A program made the translations under genes and the position numbers. 64,000 bases of DNA from contig JACPNR010000011.1 of the NCBI GenBank assembly GCA_016185395.1, positions 62,001 through 126,000 on the forward strand, in the 5' to 3' direction. Origin of the DNA: Candidatus Korobacter versatilis. Lineage in GTDB: Bacteria > Acidobacteriota > Terriglobia > Terriglobales > Acidobacteriaceae. The stretch's first letter is position 1. Every line of letters starts with the position of its first letter. Positions 38,601-46,298 of this stretch are shown in pieces. The notes beneath the pieces are model-generated. The model saw only the letters and a list, made by a program, of their open reading frames with translations, ran no database searches and was not told where the DNA came from.

Positions 38601-39086
38601 GTGCTGATCTCCAGTCAGGCAGATGAGTCCGCGGGCGTGCTGCGCCAGTTCGTCGTAGTCCGTGGCGCGCGCCGCGGCGCGCTCGCCGTGCTGGGGATGC
38701 TTGGGCAGGCGGAGCTTCATCCTGGTCACGAGCCGGCAGAGGTTCTGGTAGCCGGAGCGATCGGCGACGAGGAGGGGGATTGCAGATTGCTGATTGCAGA
38801 TTGCAGAATTGGCCGGGCTTGATTCTGCAATCTGCAATCCGCAATCTGCAATTGTTTTGCCTCCGCGCCTCGGCGGTGAAAAGGATATTTCCGAACCAAT
38901 GTGCGCTTTCACGCCGGTCTTTCTTGCGGCCAGATGGAAGCGCGGGGCGCCGTAGACGCCGTCGCGGTCGGTGAGGGCGATGGCGGGCAGCGCGAGCGCG
39001 GCGGCGTAGGCGGCCAGCTCCTCGGGCAGGGAAGCGCCGGCGAGGAAACTGAAGGCGGAGCGGGCGTGAAGTTCTACGTAAGTCAT
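35616..39086 (-). CDS. dnaE2: error-prone DNA polymerase DnaE2/ImuC with three in-frame hairpin inserts
   Basis: 1156 residues, about 80-120 longer than usual. An N-terminal PHP domain (YVELHARSAFSFLAGAS), the catalytic acidic motif WPDIDLDLPSG near 425-431, the finger/thumb region and an OB domain closing with SSHDFH all fit ImuC. It does mutagenic lesion-bypass synthesis with ImuA and ImuB. The extra length is the translation of word-repeat hairpins at residues about 78-104, 847-870 and 930-982. Stops are avoided throughout, so the enzyme may still be active; the first insert falls in the PHP domain and could impair it. Confidence 0.93.
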   Translation of the reverse strand: MTYVELHARSAFSFLAGASLPEELAAYAAALALPAIALTDRDGVYGAPRFHLAARKTGVKAHIGSEISFSPPRRGGKTIADCGLQIAESSPANSAICNQQSAIPLLVADRSGYQNLCRLVTRMKLRLPKHPQHGERAAARATDYDELAQHARGLICLTGDQHGPLAAALARGGGGASGKTEARRELEKLVATFGHGNVYVELQRHYDRAEEARNQVAVELARELGLPLVATNGVAYAAPNEREVLDVLTCVREHSTLDRAGRLLAQNSERCLKPAREMERLFADLPEAIANTGELSSRLQFTLAGLGYEFPRYPVPENETMDSFLRQRTGEGARLRYLTAGKRHLWPRARRQLDRELGLIEKLQLAGYFLIVWDIVRFCRERGILVQGRGSAANSAVCYSLGITAVDPVGMDLLFERFLSEERGEWPDIDLDLPSGEQRERAIQYVYQRYGERGAAMTANVITYRGKSAAREVGKTLGFDPETLDRLARQVGSWEFHDPRDTRERQFRDAGFDLRHPRIRKFYQLMHAVQDLPRHLGQHSGGMVVCQGQLDSVVPLEPAAMPGRVVVQWDKDDCADLGIVKVDLLGLGMMAVLEDTIATIGRDYKEDVDLAQLPPDDPAVYAALSKADTVGMFQIESRAQMSCLPRLQPRNFYDIVVQVAIIRPGPIVGNMVHPYLKRRQGREPVEYPHASLEPALERTLGVPLFQEQLLRMAMITAGFSGGQAEELRRAFGFKRAEARMSDVEVKLRTGMTRNGITGAQQDAIVKAITSFALYGFPESHAASFALLAYASAWLKCHYLAAFTAALLNNQPMGFYHPSTLIKDAQRHGLLVKAIDVTKSGWLCTLEEVSSFEFQVSKSATRSSQLATRNFALRLGLRYVKGLREEAGQAIVRERGCAPFASIDDLARRVPELRKDELVKLAEVGALNFISQFPVSSFRFPVSTATPRRGGAENNKKERNSSASLRLGVEVSASGNGKLETGNPFHRRDALWQVERSGRLVGPLLRDIPAPDAPSPLARMTDEERLVADFRGAGLTAGPHPMAFHRRQMIERGVFRAIDLPRFRSGRRLKVAGCVIARQRPGTAKGFVFLSLEDETGIANAIVTPDLYDRYRSELARERFLLIEGVLQNQDNVLSVKAERVEPLRVTQAETSSHDFH
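36141..36297. repeat. nested word-repeat hairpin element L, in frame within dnaE2
   Basis: Outer arms 36141-36169 (word TTTCCAG) and 36262-36297 (word CTGGAAA) enclose inner arms 36182-36210 (word GCCGAGG) and 36231-36257 (CCTCCGCG...GGCGTTG). The inner pair uses the word of element C, so one element seems to have inserted into another. It codes for residues about 930-982 of DnaE2. Confidence 0.75.
36477..36548. repeat. word-repeat hairpin element M, in frame within dnaE2
   Basis: Left arm 36477-36508 repeats GAAGTTGCGAGTT. Right arm 36520-36548 repeats GAAACTTGAAACTCG. The arms are complementary with several mismatches. The word is that of element Q in imuB. It codes for residues about 847-870 (SSFEFQVSKSATR). 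Confidence 0.7.
38778..38853. repeat. word-repeat hairpin element N, in frame within dnaE2
   Basis: Left arm 38778-38810 repeats GATTGCAGATTGC. Right arm 38821-38853 repeats CTGCAATCTGCAATC. The loop is 10 bases. It codes for residues about 78-104 (IADCGLQIAE...). Just past the right arm is a GCCTCGGCGG stretch like the C/L word. Confidence 0.85.
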
Positions 39087-39097
39087 AAAAACTTTTT

Positions 39098-39172
39098 AGC
39101 CACGGATAAACACGGATGAACACGGAGCAGGAGAAAATCGCGAAATCCGTTAAAATCCGTCGAAATCTGTGG
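39098..39172. repeat. word-repeat hairpin element O
   Basis: Left arm 39098-39126 repeats CACGGATAAACACGGATGAA. Right arm 39144-39172 repeats AAATCCGT. Complementarity is imperfect. It lies between imuB and dnaE2, 12 bases before the dnaE2 start, and shares its word with element X. Confidence 0.65.
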
Positions 39173-39199
39173 AGATCTGCCGGATATCTGTGACGGACC

Positions 39200-39265
39200 A
39201 GCTCTCAGCATTCAGCTATCAGCGCTCAGCAACAGCAAAGGTTTGGCTGAAGGCTGATAGCTGAT
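39200..39265. repeat. word-repeat hairpin element P
   Basis: Left arm 39200-39230 repeats CAGCTATCAGCGCTCAGC. Right arm 39245-39265 is GGCTGAAGGCTGATAGCTGAT. It lies in the imuB-dnaE2 gap, 11 bases after the imuB stop. Confidence 0.7.
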
Positions 39266-39275
39266 CGCCGAACGC

Positions 39276-40940
39276 CTAGTCGTACGCGCCATAGACGAAC
39301 CAATCTCCTGTGGTGACGTCGCGGTACATCCGGTAGAGCGCGGGGCCGGGCGTGGTTTTAGAAAAGCCGGTTTTGAGGGAGACGTCCCACTCGTCGCGCT
39401 GCCAGCCGTCGTTCGTCCACCACTCACCGGAGGTGCGCCACGGGCCGGCGCAGGCGGTGACCTCGGCGCGCGCGTGCTCCAAAAAAGAAACGCGCACCGG
39501 CTTCGCGCCCTGCATCTCGACGCGCGCGCGCAGTGGGGGACGGAACAAGCGCAGCGCGAGACGCGCTGCGCTTGAGTTTCGAGTTTCGAGTTTCAAGTTT
39601 CGAGAACCGCGCTTTTGAGACTCGAAACTCGAAACTTGAAACTTCCTGATCCGGTGCGCGTCGGGACGGTGCGAATCGAGCACTTCCGGCGCGCCGATGT
39701 TCGGTGCGCCGACGATGGCGGCGACGCGCGCGAGCAGCAGCTCCAGCTTTTCCGGCTCGGGCGCGACGGGGACGAAGAAGCCCTCCTGCGTGGCGCGCGG
39801 CTGCACCGGCCCGGCGCGCAGCGCGAGCTTGGCGACGGGCGCGCCGGGGGGATGCGCGGCGAGATCGAGCTGCAGAAGCTTGAGCAGGACGCGCGGGTCC
39901 TGCATCGGGACGGGAAGTCGCAGCGTACGGCAATGACGATTGTCGAATGACGAATGACGAATATCTCCGGACGAGCTTTCATTCGACATTCGACATTCGG
40001 CATTCGTCATTGGTTCTAACTCACAGGTGAGCCGCAGCTCGTTGGTCGCGAGCGAGCGCGCTTTTAAACGGCCGCATAACTGTTCCAGCATCCGGTGCAG
40101 CAGAAAGGCCAGCGGCTCGAGGTTCTCGACGGGATATTCCAGCTCGCACGTCTCTTCGAACACCAGCGGCGGCTCGAAGGGGACGAGCGTGCGCGTCCAC
40201 TCGCCGCGCGCGAGGCGCTGGAGCAGCAACCCGCGCTGTCCCAGGCGCTCGACCACGGCGACCGAGGGCAGCGCGGCGAAGGAACGCAGCGTGCGCATCC
40301 CCCAGCGTTCCATCACTTCGGCAAACCGCTGAACCGGTTGCGCGCCATCGAAATCGCTGGGCCTTTCGGCTTCCGGTGCGAGGATCTCGACCGGCAGCAG
40401 GCCGAGGCGATCGGCGGTCTGGTCGGGCGGGATGACGGTCACGCCGGCAAAGCCGCGGGCGGCGTAGACCGCGGCGTCGGGATTGGCAGCGACGGCGACG
40501 TGCGCCTCCACGCCGAGGCCGGAGGCGCGCCGCGCCAGGTCGCGTCCGAGCTTTGCGGGCGGACCGAACAAGGCCTCGAGGCCGGCGAGGTCGAGCACGA
40601 CGGTGTCCGCGGCGGTGGCTTCCACGCGCGGCGAGAAGGCGCAGGCGGCGTCGAGTAACGCGGCGTAGGTGGCGGCCTCCTGCGCGGGCGAGCGCGACAG
40701 CAGCCGGACGTTTTCCGCACCCCCTTCCGCGCCCTTTTCCGTACCCCCGCGATAGCTCTCGGCTTCGAGGCGGGTCATGCCCGGGGCGATGCCGAGCGAG
40801 CGCGCGCGTTCGTTCGCGGCCATCACTTTCTCAAGCGGCGGCTTGCCCGCGAGCACCGCGACCGCGTGCTCGCGCAGCGCAGGTTGGGCACGGACGATCG
40901 CTTCGACGGGGAGGTCCGGGATGTAGAGGGCGGCAAACAT
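39276..40940 (-). CDS. imuB: ImuB, catalytically inactive Y-family polymerase subunit, with two in-frame inserts
   Basis: 554 residues from ATG 40940; ATG 40955 lies within a word-repeat arm and is rejected. MFAALYIPDLPVEAIVRAQP has no active-site Asp where DinB has one, so it is the scaffolding ImuB form. C-terminal GDWFVYGAYD is typical. ImuB links ImuA, DnaE2 and the beta clamp in SOS mutagenesis. Hairpin elements R (residues about 311-337) and Q (about 433-457) are translated in frame, giving runs such as TNAECRMSNESS and RKFQVSSFE. Confidence 0.9.
   Translation of the reverse strand: MFAALYIPDLPVEAIVRAQPALREHAVAVLAGKPPLEKVMAANERARSLGIAPGMTRLEAESYRGGTEKGAEGGAENVRLLSRSPAQEAATYAALLDAACAFSPRVEATAADTVVLDLAGLEALFGPPAKLGRDLARRASGLGVEAHVAVAANPDAAVYAARGFAGVTVIPPDQTADRLGLLPVEILAPEAERPSDFDGAQPVQRFAEVMERWGMRTLRSFAALPSVAVVERLGQRGLLLQRLARGEWTRTLVPFEPPLVFEETCELEYPVENLEPLAFLLHRMLEQLCGRLKARSLATNELRLTCELEPMTNAECRMSNESSSGDIRHSSFDNRHCRTLRLPVPMQDPRVLLKLLQLDLAAHPPGAPVAKLALRAGPVQPRATQEGFFVPVAPEPEKLELLLARVAAIVGAPNIGAPEVLDSHRPDAHRIRKFQVSSFESQKRGSRNLKLETRNSSAARLALRLFRPPLRARVEMQGAKPVRVSFLEHARAEVTACAGPWRTSGEWWTNDGWQRDEWDVSLKTGFSKTTPGPALYRMYRDVTTGDWFVYGAYD
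39572..39644. repeat. word-repeat hairpin element Q, in frame within imuB
   Basis: Left arm 39572-39604 repeats GAGTTTCGAGTTTC. Right arm 39617-39644 repeats CTCGAAACTTG. The loop is 12 bases. Same word as element M. Confidence 0.85.
39932..40011. repeat. word-repeat hairpin element R, in frame within imuB
   Basis: Left arm 39932-39962 repeats AATGACGAATGACG. Right arm 39980-40011 repeats CATTCGACATTCGG. The arms are complementary with few mismatches and a 17-base loop. Confidence 0.85.
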
Positions 40941-40965
40941 AAGGACAAATGACAAAGGACAAATG
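40941..40965. repeat. word-repeat arm S between imuA and imuB
   Basis: AAGGACAAATGACAAAGGAC repeats the word GACAAATG. No complementary arm is found nearby. It starts 6 bases after the imuA stop and ends at the imuB start. Confidence 0.5.
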
Positions 40966-40971
40966 AAAAAC

Positions 40972-41844
40972 TCAGGTTGTCCAGGCTGTGCTGGCTGAGA
41001 ACTGAGTGGGTTTACTGGAAGCCGCGAACTTCTTTTGCGCGTGACCGCGGATGAGCGCGGCTTGCGTGTGCAATCCGGTGAAAATGCGCGCGTGCGCCGG
41101 CGATGTCCCGGTTGAAGACTGAAGACTGAAGTCCGCGGGCTGGAGTTCGAGCACGACCTTCGCGCAGCTTTTCGCGTGCGGTTCCTGCTCGAGCACCACG
41201 AGCGCCGTGGGCGTGCCCTCGACGGCGCGGCAGAAGCGGAACCAGGTGGTCAGCGGGACGCGGCGGGCTGCGTCTGGAGAAACGTCGCCGAGGTCGAGCG
41301 CAATGAGGCCGAAGCCGCCGTTCATGAGCAGCAGGTCGGCGACGCGCAAGCAACGTTCTAGCGGACGGAGCGCGGGCATTTTGCATGTACCGGGGATATC
41401 CTCGGCCACGCCTCGGCGGCGGGACGCCACCGAGACAGCCGGCGGGACGCCGGCGCTACATTTCACCCACAGCAGGCGCGCGAGATCCACGCCTGCGATT
41501 TCCGCCGAGGCGGGATCGAAGCTGCCGGTCGCGTCGAGCAGGGCGCAGAACTCGTGGCGGGCGGTGACTTGGGCGAGGAGGGAGAGCAGGAGCGAGGTGC
41601 GTCCGGAGGACGCCGGGCCGGTGAACTCGGAGAGTGCGCCGCGGGGGATGCCGCCGGAGAGCGCGTCCACCTCCGCCACGCCGGTGGGCAGGCAGACGGC
41701 GGCGGGACGCTCCCGCAGCGTGAGCGCGGAGGGGACTTTCTTCTCCAGCGCCGCCTCGACTTGCGCCTTAATAAGGTGGAACTTCGAGCATCCGGCGGGC
41801 AGCGCCGACAGGTCGACCGTGGGAACTGCGAGGGGAGAAGCCAT
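40972..41844 (-). CDS. imuA: ImuA, RecA-like subunit of the SOS mutasome
   Basis: 290 residues from ATG 41844. A RecA-like fold: LPTGVAEVDALSGGIPRGALSEFTGPASSGRTSLLLSLLAQV holds a P-loop-like GPASSGRTS. ImuA inhibits RecA and acts with ImuB and DnaE2. Two foreign-looking stretches are in frame: residues about 129-147 (SAGVPPAVSVASRRRG) and about 238-245 (SLQSSTG, from word arm T). No clear LexA box is seen; a GTTC-N5-GTTC direct repeat lies at 41882-41894. It heads the imuA-imuB-dnaE2 operon. Confidence 0.85.
   Translation of the reverse strand: MASPLAVPTVDLSALPAGCSKFHLIKAQVEAALEKKVPSALTLRERPAAVCLPTGVAEVDALSGGIPRGALSEFTGPASSGRTSLLLSLLAQVTARHEFCALLDATGSFDPASAEIAGVDLARLLWVKCSAGVPPAVSVASRRRGVAEDIPGTCKMPALRPLERCLRVADLLLMNGGFGLIALDLGDVSPDAARRVPLTTWFRFCRAVEGTPTALVVLEQEPHAKSCAKVVLELQPADFSLQSSTGTSPAHARIFTGLHTQAALIRGHAQKKFAASSKPTQFSASTAWTT
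41112..41133. repeat. word-repeat arm T, in frame within imuA
   Basis: GTTGAAGACTGAAGACTGAA is a single arm of the GACTGAA word used by element B. There is no partner arm nearby. Confidence 0.45.
41405..41460. repeat. GC-palindrome repeat, in frame within imuA
   Basis: The stretch ends in AGCCGGCGGGACGCCGGCGC (41437-41456), a hairpin that recurs almost unchanged in the intergenic region at 50917-50940. It translates as CSAGVPPAVS. This is a second repeat class, distinct from the word-arm hairpins. Confidence 0.65.
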
Positions 41845-42207
41845 ATATAAGGACCATGAGGTGGCGGCTCGAGGGTCCAGGGAACAGACCGAACGAGCCG
41901 CCAAGGCCGAAGGGGAGGGGCTACGATGATTCGCCTTTTCTTCGCCTTATCTGGATCCGATTCTGCGCCTGGCCGGGTGGGTTGTCAAGCCCCTTTTTTC
42001 ACCGGTGTCTGAAATACATTCCGAGCGCAGCGAGGAATCCCTATAGCGATTTTGGTTTTTGAGATGCTTCGTCGCCCGCCGCAGCGGGCTCCTCAGCATG
42101 ACGCCCTGAGAGGAGTTTCGCAGCGATAGGGCTCCCTCGCCCGCCGCGGCGGGCTCGGGATGTAAATCATCAGGACGAAACCAGCCTGCTAGAATGAGCA
42201 ATTCCTC
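41845..42207. other. gene-free divergent region between imuA and alaS
   Basis: 363 bases without a gene. It holds two GC hairpins: GCCCGCCGCAGCGGGC (42073-42088) and GCCCGCCGCGGCGGGC (42138-42153). The first sits in a CTTCGTC...CTCAGCATGAC repeat resembling 46833 and 46898. A TAGAAT at 42190-42195 is a possible alaS -10. A GTTC direct repeat lies at 41882. Confidence 0.6.
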
Positions 42208-45200
42208 ATGGCCCAGCGTCCGCACATGTCGGGTTCCGCGATCCGCGAGATGTTCCTGCGCTACTTCGAACAGCAGAAGCACCGGCGGGTGCATTCGTCG
42301 TCGCTGGTGCCGGCGAACGACCCCACGCTGCTGTTCACCAACGCGGGGATGAACCAGTTCAAGGACGTCTTCCTCGGCCTGGAGAAGCGCGATTACAACC
42401 GCGCGGTGACGTCGCAGAAGTGCGTGCGCGCGGGCGGGAAGCACAACGACCTCGAGAACGTTGGCTTCACCAGCCGCCATCACACCTTCTTCGAGATGCT
42501 CGGCAACTTCAGCTTTGGCGACTACTTCAAGAAGGAAGCCGTGGAGTACGCGTGGGAGCTGGTCACCTCGCCCGACTGGTACGGCGTGGACAAGTCGAAG
42601 CTTTACGCCACCATCTTCCAGGGCGAGCAGGGCATTCCGCGCGACGACGAAGCGGAGAAGCACTGGCTCGCGGTCGGCGTCCCCAAAGAACGCGTCTTCG
42701 CCATGGGGATGAAGGACAACTTCTGGGCGATGGGCGATACCGGCCCGTGCGGTCCGTGCTCGGAGCTGCACATCGACCTGGGCCCCGAGGCGAGTGACAA
42801 GAAGGCGCCCGAGTGCGCGGCGGGGAAGTGCAAGTTCCCGTGTCCGGAGGACTGCGGCCGCTACATGGAGATATGGAACCTCGTCTTCATGCAGTTCGAC
42901 CGCGACGCCACCGGCACCTACACCCCGCTGCCCAAACCGTGCGTGGATACCGGCATGGGGCTGGAGCGCGTCGCGGCGGTGCTGCAGGGCAAGCTCTCGA
43001 ATTACGACACCGACCTGTTCACGCCGCTGCTGGCGCGCGCGGCCGAGCTGTGCGGCGTCGACGCGAAGAAAGAGCTGGCCGCGGAACGCGGGTCGCGCGG
43101 TGCGGCGTCGTTGCGCGTGATCGCGGACCACGCGCGGGCGTCCACATTCCTCATCTCCGACGGCGTGATCCCGGCGAACGAAGGCCGCGGCTACGTGCTG
43201 CGCAAGATATTGCGGCGCGGCATCCGGCACGGGCGGTTGCTTGGCCAGAACGAGCCGTTCATGTTCCAGATGGTCTTCGCCGTCCGCGACCTGATGAAGG
43301 ATGCATATCCGGAGCTGAACGAAACGGCCGAGCGCGTGAGCAAGGTCGTCCACGAGGAGGAGCGGAGGTTCGCGCACACGCTGGACCTTGGGCTGAAAAA
43401 GCTGGAAGAGGATTTCGCCGAATCTAAGGCGTCAAGTGCCAACATCCTTCGTCGCATCGAGCAAGGCCTTGCGTTGGTCCGTGCCGAGACTCAAGACCGA
43501 GTTGCGGCGACGCCACCGGGCAACGATGTGATTATCGGCGGCGAACGGCTGGGCTGGATTAGTTCGGATTTTAAATTACCTAGGAAGTTTATCGAGGATG
43601 TCTTCCGTACAGAGATAGCGCGGAATTATTCGGTAAATCCGACTGACTATCGCGAAACGAAGGACCGACTCGGCTTCTCCGAAGAAGAGTCGGAGCTCAT
43701 ATTCAATTCCATTCGGATCATTCCCCCTAAGACTGGGATAACACTCGGAGATTCCGTGGAATGGCGGTCGAAGGAGGTTTTTTCGCTCGCGAAATTGACG
43801 TTTACCCCGGTCTACCCGGGCTACAAGGCTTTCAAGCTCTACGATACTTTCGGCTTGCCTCTCGATTTCATTGAGGATGCTGCGCGAGATCAAGGCATTG
43901 AATTTGATCGCGACGGATTCGAGCGCGCCATGGCCCTGCAGCGCGAGCGCGCGCGTGCGTCGTGGAGGGGCGGCGCGGGGAAGGCGACGGCGTCGCCCGT
44001 TCTGCGCGACCTGGCGAAGACCGTCTTCGAAGGCTACGCGCAGACGGAGTCCGCCGGTTGCGAGGTGCTCGCCATCGTCAAAGCCGGCGCAGGCGCAAAG
44101 GAACTCCGCCCCGGCGAAGAGGGCGAGGTGGTGCTCGACCACACGCCGTTCTATGCGGATTCTGGCGGGCAGGTCGGCGACACGGGCTGGCTGATGGACT
44201 CCGCCCGCAACGTCATCGCGGAGGTCCGCGGATGCACGTTGCCGGTGCAGGGCGTCCGCGCGCACCAGGTGGTCGTCCGCCACGGCGGACAGCCCATCAC
44301 GGTGGGCGACAAGGTGGTGGCTCGCGTGAACGCCGAGGTCCGCCAGCACACCATGCGGAACCACACGGCGACGCATCTTCTTCACGCGGCGCTGCGCGAG
44401 ATCCTCGGCAAGCACGTGAAGCAGGCCGGGTCGCTGGTCGATCCGGCGCATCTGCGCTTCGATTTCTCGCACTTCACCGGCGTGGCCGACGAAGAGCTGC
44501 AGGACATCGAGGACCTGGCGAACAAGGAAGTCCTGCGCAACGAGAAGATACAGGTCATCAACGACGTACCCATCGACGTCGCGGTGAACGAGTACCACGC
44601 CATGGCGCTGTTCGGCGAGAAATACGGCGAGAGAGTCAGAGTCATCAAGATCGGCGATTTCTCAACCGAGTTGTGCGGCGGCATCCACACGGGCGCGACG
44701 GGCGAGATCGGGCTGATCAAGGTGCTCAAGGAAGGCTCGGTGTCTTCCGGCGTGCGGCGCGTGGAAGCCGTGACCGGCGAAGGCTCGCTGCGCCACTTCC
44801 GCAAAGACCACGAGCTGGAGAGCGTCGTGGGAACGTTTATTAGTACGGCGGCCCGCGGCGCGGAACAGTCGCCGGCGGCGGCGCTGCGCTCGGAGCTGGA
44901 GCGGCGCGACGAAGAATTGAAGAAGCTGCGCAAGGAACTGGAGCAGTCGCGGATGAAGTCGGCCGCGTCGGCCGTTTCCGCCACCGGCGACAGCGTGCGG
45001 ACGGTGAAGGGCGTGAAGGTCGCGGTGCAGCGGGTGGAGAACGTGGACCGCAACCAGATGCGCGTGCTGGTGGACAACCTGCGCAACAAGCTGGGCTCGG
45101 GCGTGGTCGTGCTGGGAACGGCACTCGGCGCCGCGGACAAAGAAGCCGGACGCGTCGCTATCGTCGTGGGCGTGACCAAAGACCTCACCGACAGAGTGCA

Positions 45201-45351
45201 GGCCGGGAAGATCGTCGGGCAGGTAGCGCAGAAGGTCGGCGGCAAAGGCGGCGGGCGTCCCGACCTGGCCGAAGCCGGCGGGCCTGACGCCGCGCAGCTC
45301 GATGCCGCGCTCGACTCCGCCTACGGCGTTGTCGATGCGCTCTTGTCGTAA
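42208..45351 (+). CDS. alaS: alanyl-tRNA synthetase with a low-GC internal insertion
   Basis: 1047 residues, about 150 more than usual. The class II core (about 1-400, motif-2 region [13 protein letters not shown] and [12 protein letters not shown]), the editing domain ([11 protein letters not shown] and [11 protein letters not shown] supply the zinc ligands) and the C-Ala domain are all complete. Residues about 407-540 interrupt the join to the [21 protein letters not shown] segment. In this stretch the DNA is near 47 percent G+C by my count over 43561-43800, against about 64 percent around it. There are no splicing motifs, so it is not an intein. A single intact frame suggests the enzyme works. 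Confidence 0.96.
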   Translation: MAQRPHMSGSAIREMFLRYFEQQKHRRVHSSSLVPANDPTLLFTNAGMNQFKDVFLGLEKRDYNRAVTSQKCVRAGGKHNDLENVGFTSRHHTFFEMLGNFSFGDYFKKEAVEYAWELVTSPDWYGVDKSKLYATIFQGEQGIPRDDEAEKHWLAVGVPKERVFAMGMKDNFWAMGDTGPCGPCSELHIDLGPEASDKKAPECAAGKCKFPCPEDCGRYMEIWNLVFMQFDRDATGTYTPLPKPCVDTGMGLERVAAVLQGKLSNYDTDLFTPLLARAAELCGVDAKKELAAERGSRGAASLRVIADHARASTFLISDGVIPANEGRGYVLRKILRRGIRHGRLLGQNEPFMFQMVFAVRDLMKDAYPELNETAERVSKVVHEEERRFAHTLDLGLKKLEEDFAESKASSANILRRIEQGLALVRAETQDRVAATPPGNDVIIGGERLGWISSDFKLPRKFIEDVFRTEIARNYSVNPTDYRETKDRLGFSEEESELIFNSIRIIPPKTGITLGDSVEWRSKEVFSLAKLTFTPVYPGYKAFKLYDTFGLPLDFIEDAARDQGIEFDRDGFERAMALQRERARASWRGGAGKATASPVLRDLAKTVFEGYAQTESAGCEVLAIVKAGAGAKELRPGEEGEVVLDHTPFYADSGGQVGDTGWLMDSARNVIAEVRGCTLPVQGVRAHQVVVRHGGQPITVGDKVVARVNAEVRQHTMRNHTATHLLHAALREILGKHVKQAGSLVDPAHLRFDFSHFTGVADEELQDIEDLANKEVLRNEKIQVINDVPIDVAVNEYHAMALFGEKYGERVRVIKIGDFSTELCGGIHTGATGEIGLIKVLKEGSVSSGVRRVEAVTGEGSLRHFRKDHELESVVGTFISTAARGAEQSPAAALRSELERRDEELKKLRKELEQSRMKSAASAVSATGDSVRTVKGVKVAVQRVENVDRNQMRVLVDNLRNKLGSGVVVLGTALGAADKEAGRVAIVVGVTKDLTDRVQAGKIVGQVAQKVGGKGGGRPDLAEAGGPDAAQLDAALDSAYGVVDALLS

Positions 45352-45358
45352 AACGGTT

Positions 45359-45442
45359 CACACGAAGGGCACAAAGTACTCACGAAGGCGCTCGTGCACG
45401 ACCTTCGTGAAACCTTCGTGAAACCTTAGTGACCTTCGTGTG
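45359..45442. repeat. word-repeat hairpin element U
   Basis: Left arm 45359-45388 (CACACGAAGGGCACAAAG...) and right arm 45402-45442 (CCTTCGTGAAACCTTCGTG...) are complementary. The word CACGAAGG is that of element H. It lies 8 bases after the alaS stop. Confidence 0.8.
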
Positions 45443-45476
45443 CTGCTTTTTCCCTTGCCAGACGTAGAATCCCCGC

Positions 45477-45878
45477 GTGAGTCCAACCCCTACACCGCCC
45501 GCCGCGCCGTCCCCGCCGCAGCTCCCTCGCGGATATCAGCGGCCGCTGCCGCGTCGCAGCGGCTCGCCCAAAGACTGGCTGATCGGCATCGTGATGATGT
45601 CGTTCTTCTTCTGGGGCGCGTACCAGATGATCGCGCTGGCGCGGCGCGTCCCCATGCTGGGATACTTCTTCGCCGCCATGGCGGTGCTCGGCTTCGCCTT
45701 CGACGTGCTGATGCTCGCGCGCGGGCACTCCATGATCATTGTGTGGGGCGCGATCTTCGCCGCTGCCACCGTGCTTACTTTCGTTCCCGATCTCGCGCTG
45801 GGCGCACTGCTGGCGCTGCTCACCGCGGCGGCCTACGTGGGCGGCCTGCTGCTCATCGCCTTCCGCAAACGCGCGTGA
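45477..45878 (+). CDS. small integral membrane protein
   Basis: 133 residues from GTG 45477. A Pro-rich cytosolic N-terminus (SPTPTPPAAPSPPQLPRGY) is followed by four hydrophobic helices (about 34-53, 58-78, 84-103, 106-127). No family recognised. A TAGAAT at 45465-45470 lies only 6 bases before the GTG, so the message may be leaderless. It begins a short plus-strand run of three genes. Confidence 0.7.
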   Translation: MSPTPTPPAAPSPPQLPRGYQRPLPRRSGSPKDWLIGIVMMSFFFWGAYQMIALARRVPMLGYFFAAMAVLGFAFDVLMLARGHSMIIVWGAIFAAATVLTFVPDLALGALLALLTAAAYVGGLLLIAFRKRA

Positions 45879-45929
45879 CCGGAAGCGAGGGCTTTGGTTT
45901 AGTATTTGCGGCACGAAGAGGGGTTCCCC

Positions 45930-46298
45930 ATGGAGCGCGTCCGGTTCATCACGCACAAGGGCAAGCAGGTGCTGCTGCTCGACTACCACGGGCTCGCCGA
46001 CGAGGCGGAGACGCTGGCGATGATCGAGGAGCGGAAGCGCATCGTGACCTCGCAGCCGAAAGGCTCGGTGCTCACCGTGGCCAACGTCGCGGGCGCCCGG
46101 TTGTCCAAGGACGCGCTCACCAAGATCAAGGAAGCGAATGTGTACGACCTGCCTTACGTGCGCCGCGCCGCGCTCGTCGGCGTGGACGAACGGCAGGAAA
46201 AAAAAGTGGAAGCCGTGGAGACGTTCTCCCATCACCACCACGAGCGCTTTGCCACGATGGAAGAGGCGCTCGACTGGGTCGTCCGCGAGGAAAAGTGA
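45930..46298 (+). CDS. STAS-fold-like small protein
   Basis: 122 residues from ATG 45930, with GAGGGG upstream. MERVRFITHKGKQVLLLDYHGLADEAE and alternating strand-helix spacing (VLTVANVAGARLSKDALTKIKE, AALVGVD) resemble SpoIIAA/STAS-like domains. The phosphorylatable Ser of anti-sigma antagonists is not evident. A role in binding partners is inferred from the fold only. Its stop overlaps the GTG start of the next gene. Confidence 0.65.
   Translation: MERVRFITHKGKQVLLLDYHGLADEAETLAMIEERKRIVTSQPKGSVLTVANVAGARLSKDALTKIKEANVYDLPYVRRAALVGVDERQEKKVEAVETFSHHHHERFATMEEALDWVVREEK

Noticed and set aside
35616-39086. dnaE2 as a pseudogene because of the inserts
   Set aside because: The frame is unbroken over 1156 codons, all core motifs remain, and the stops are avoided in each insert.
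41882-41894. LexA box before imuA
   Set aside because: The GTTC direct repeat has 5 bases between halves, not the 7 seen in the alphaproteobacterial box, and no other copy is seen.
43425-43830. Intein in alaS
   Set aside because: No splicing-type Cys/Ser at the start, no HN-Cys/Ser end, and too short for an intein with endonuclease.
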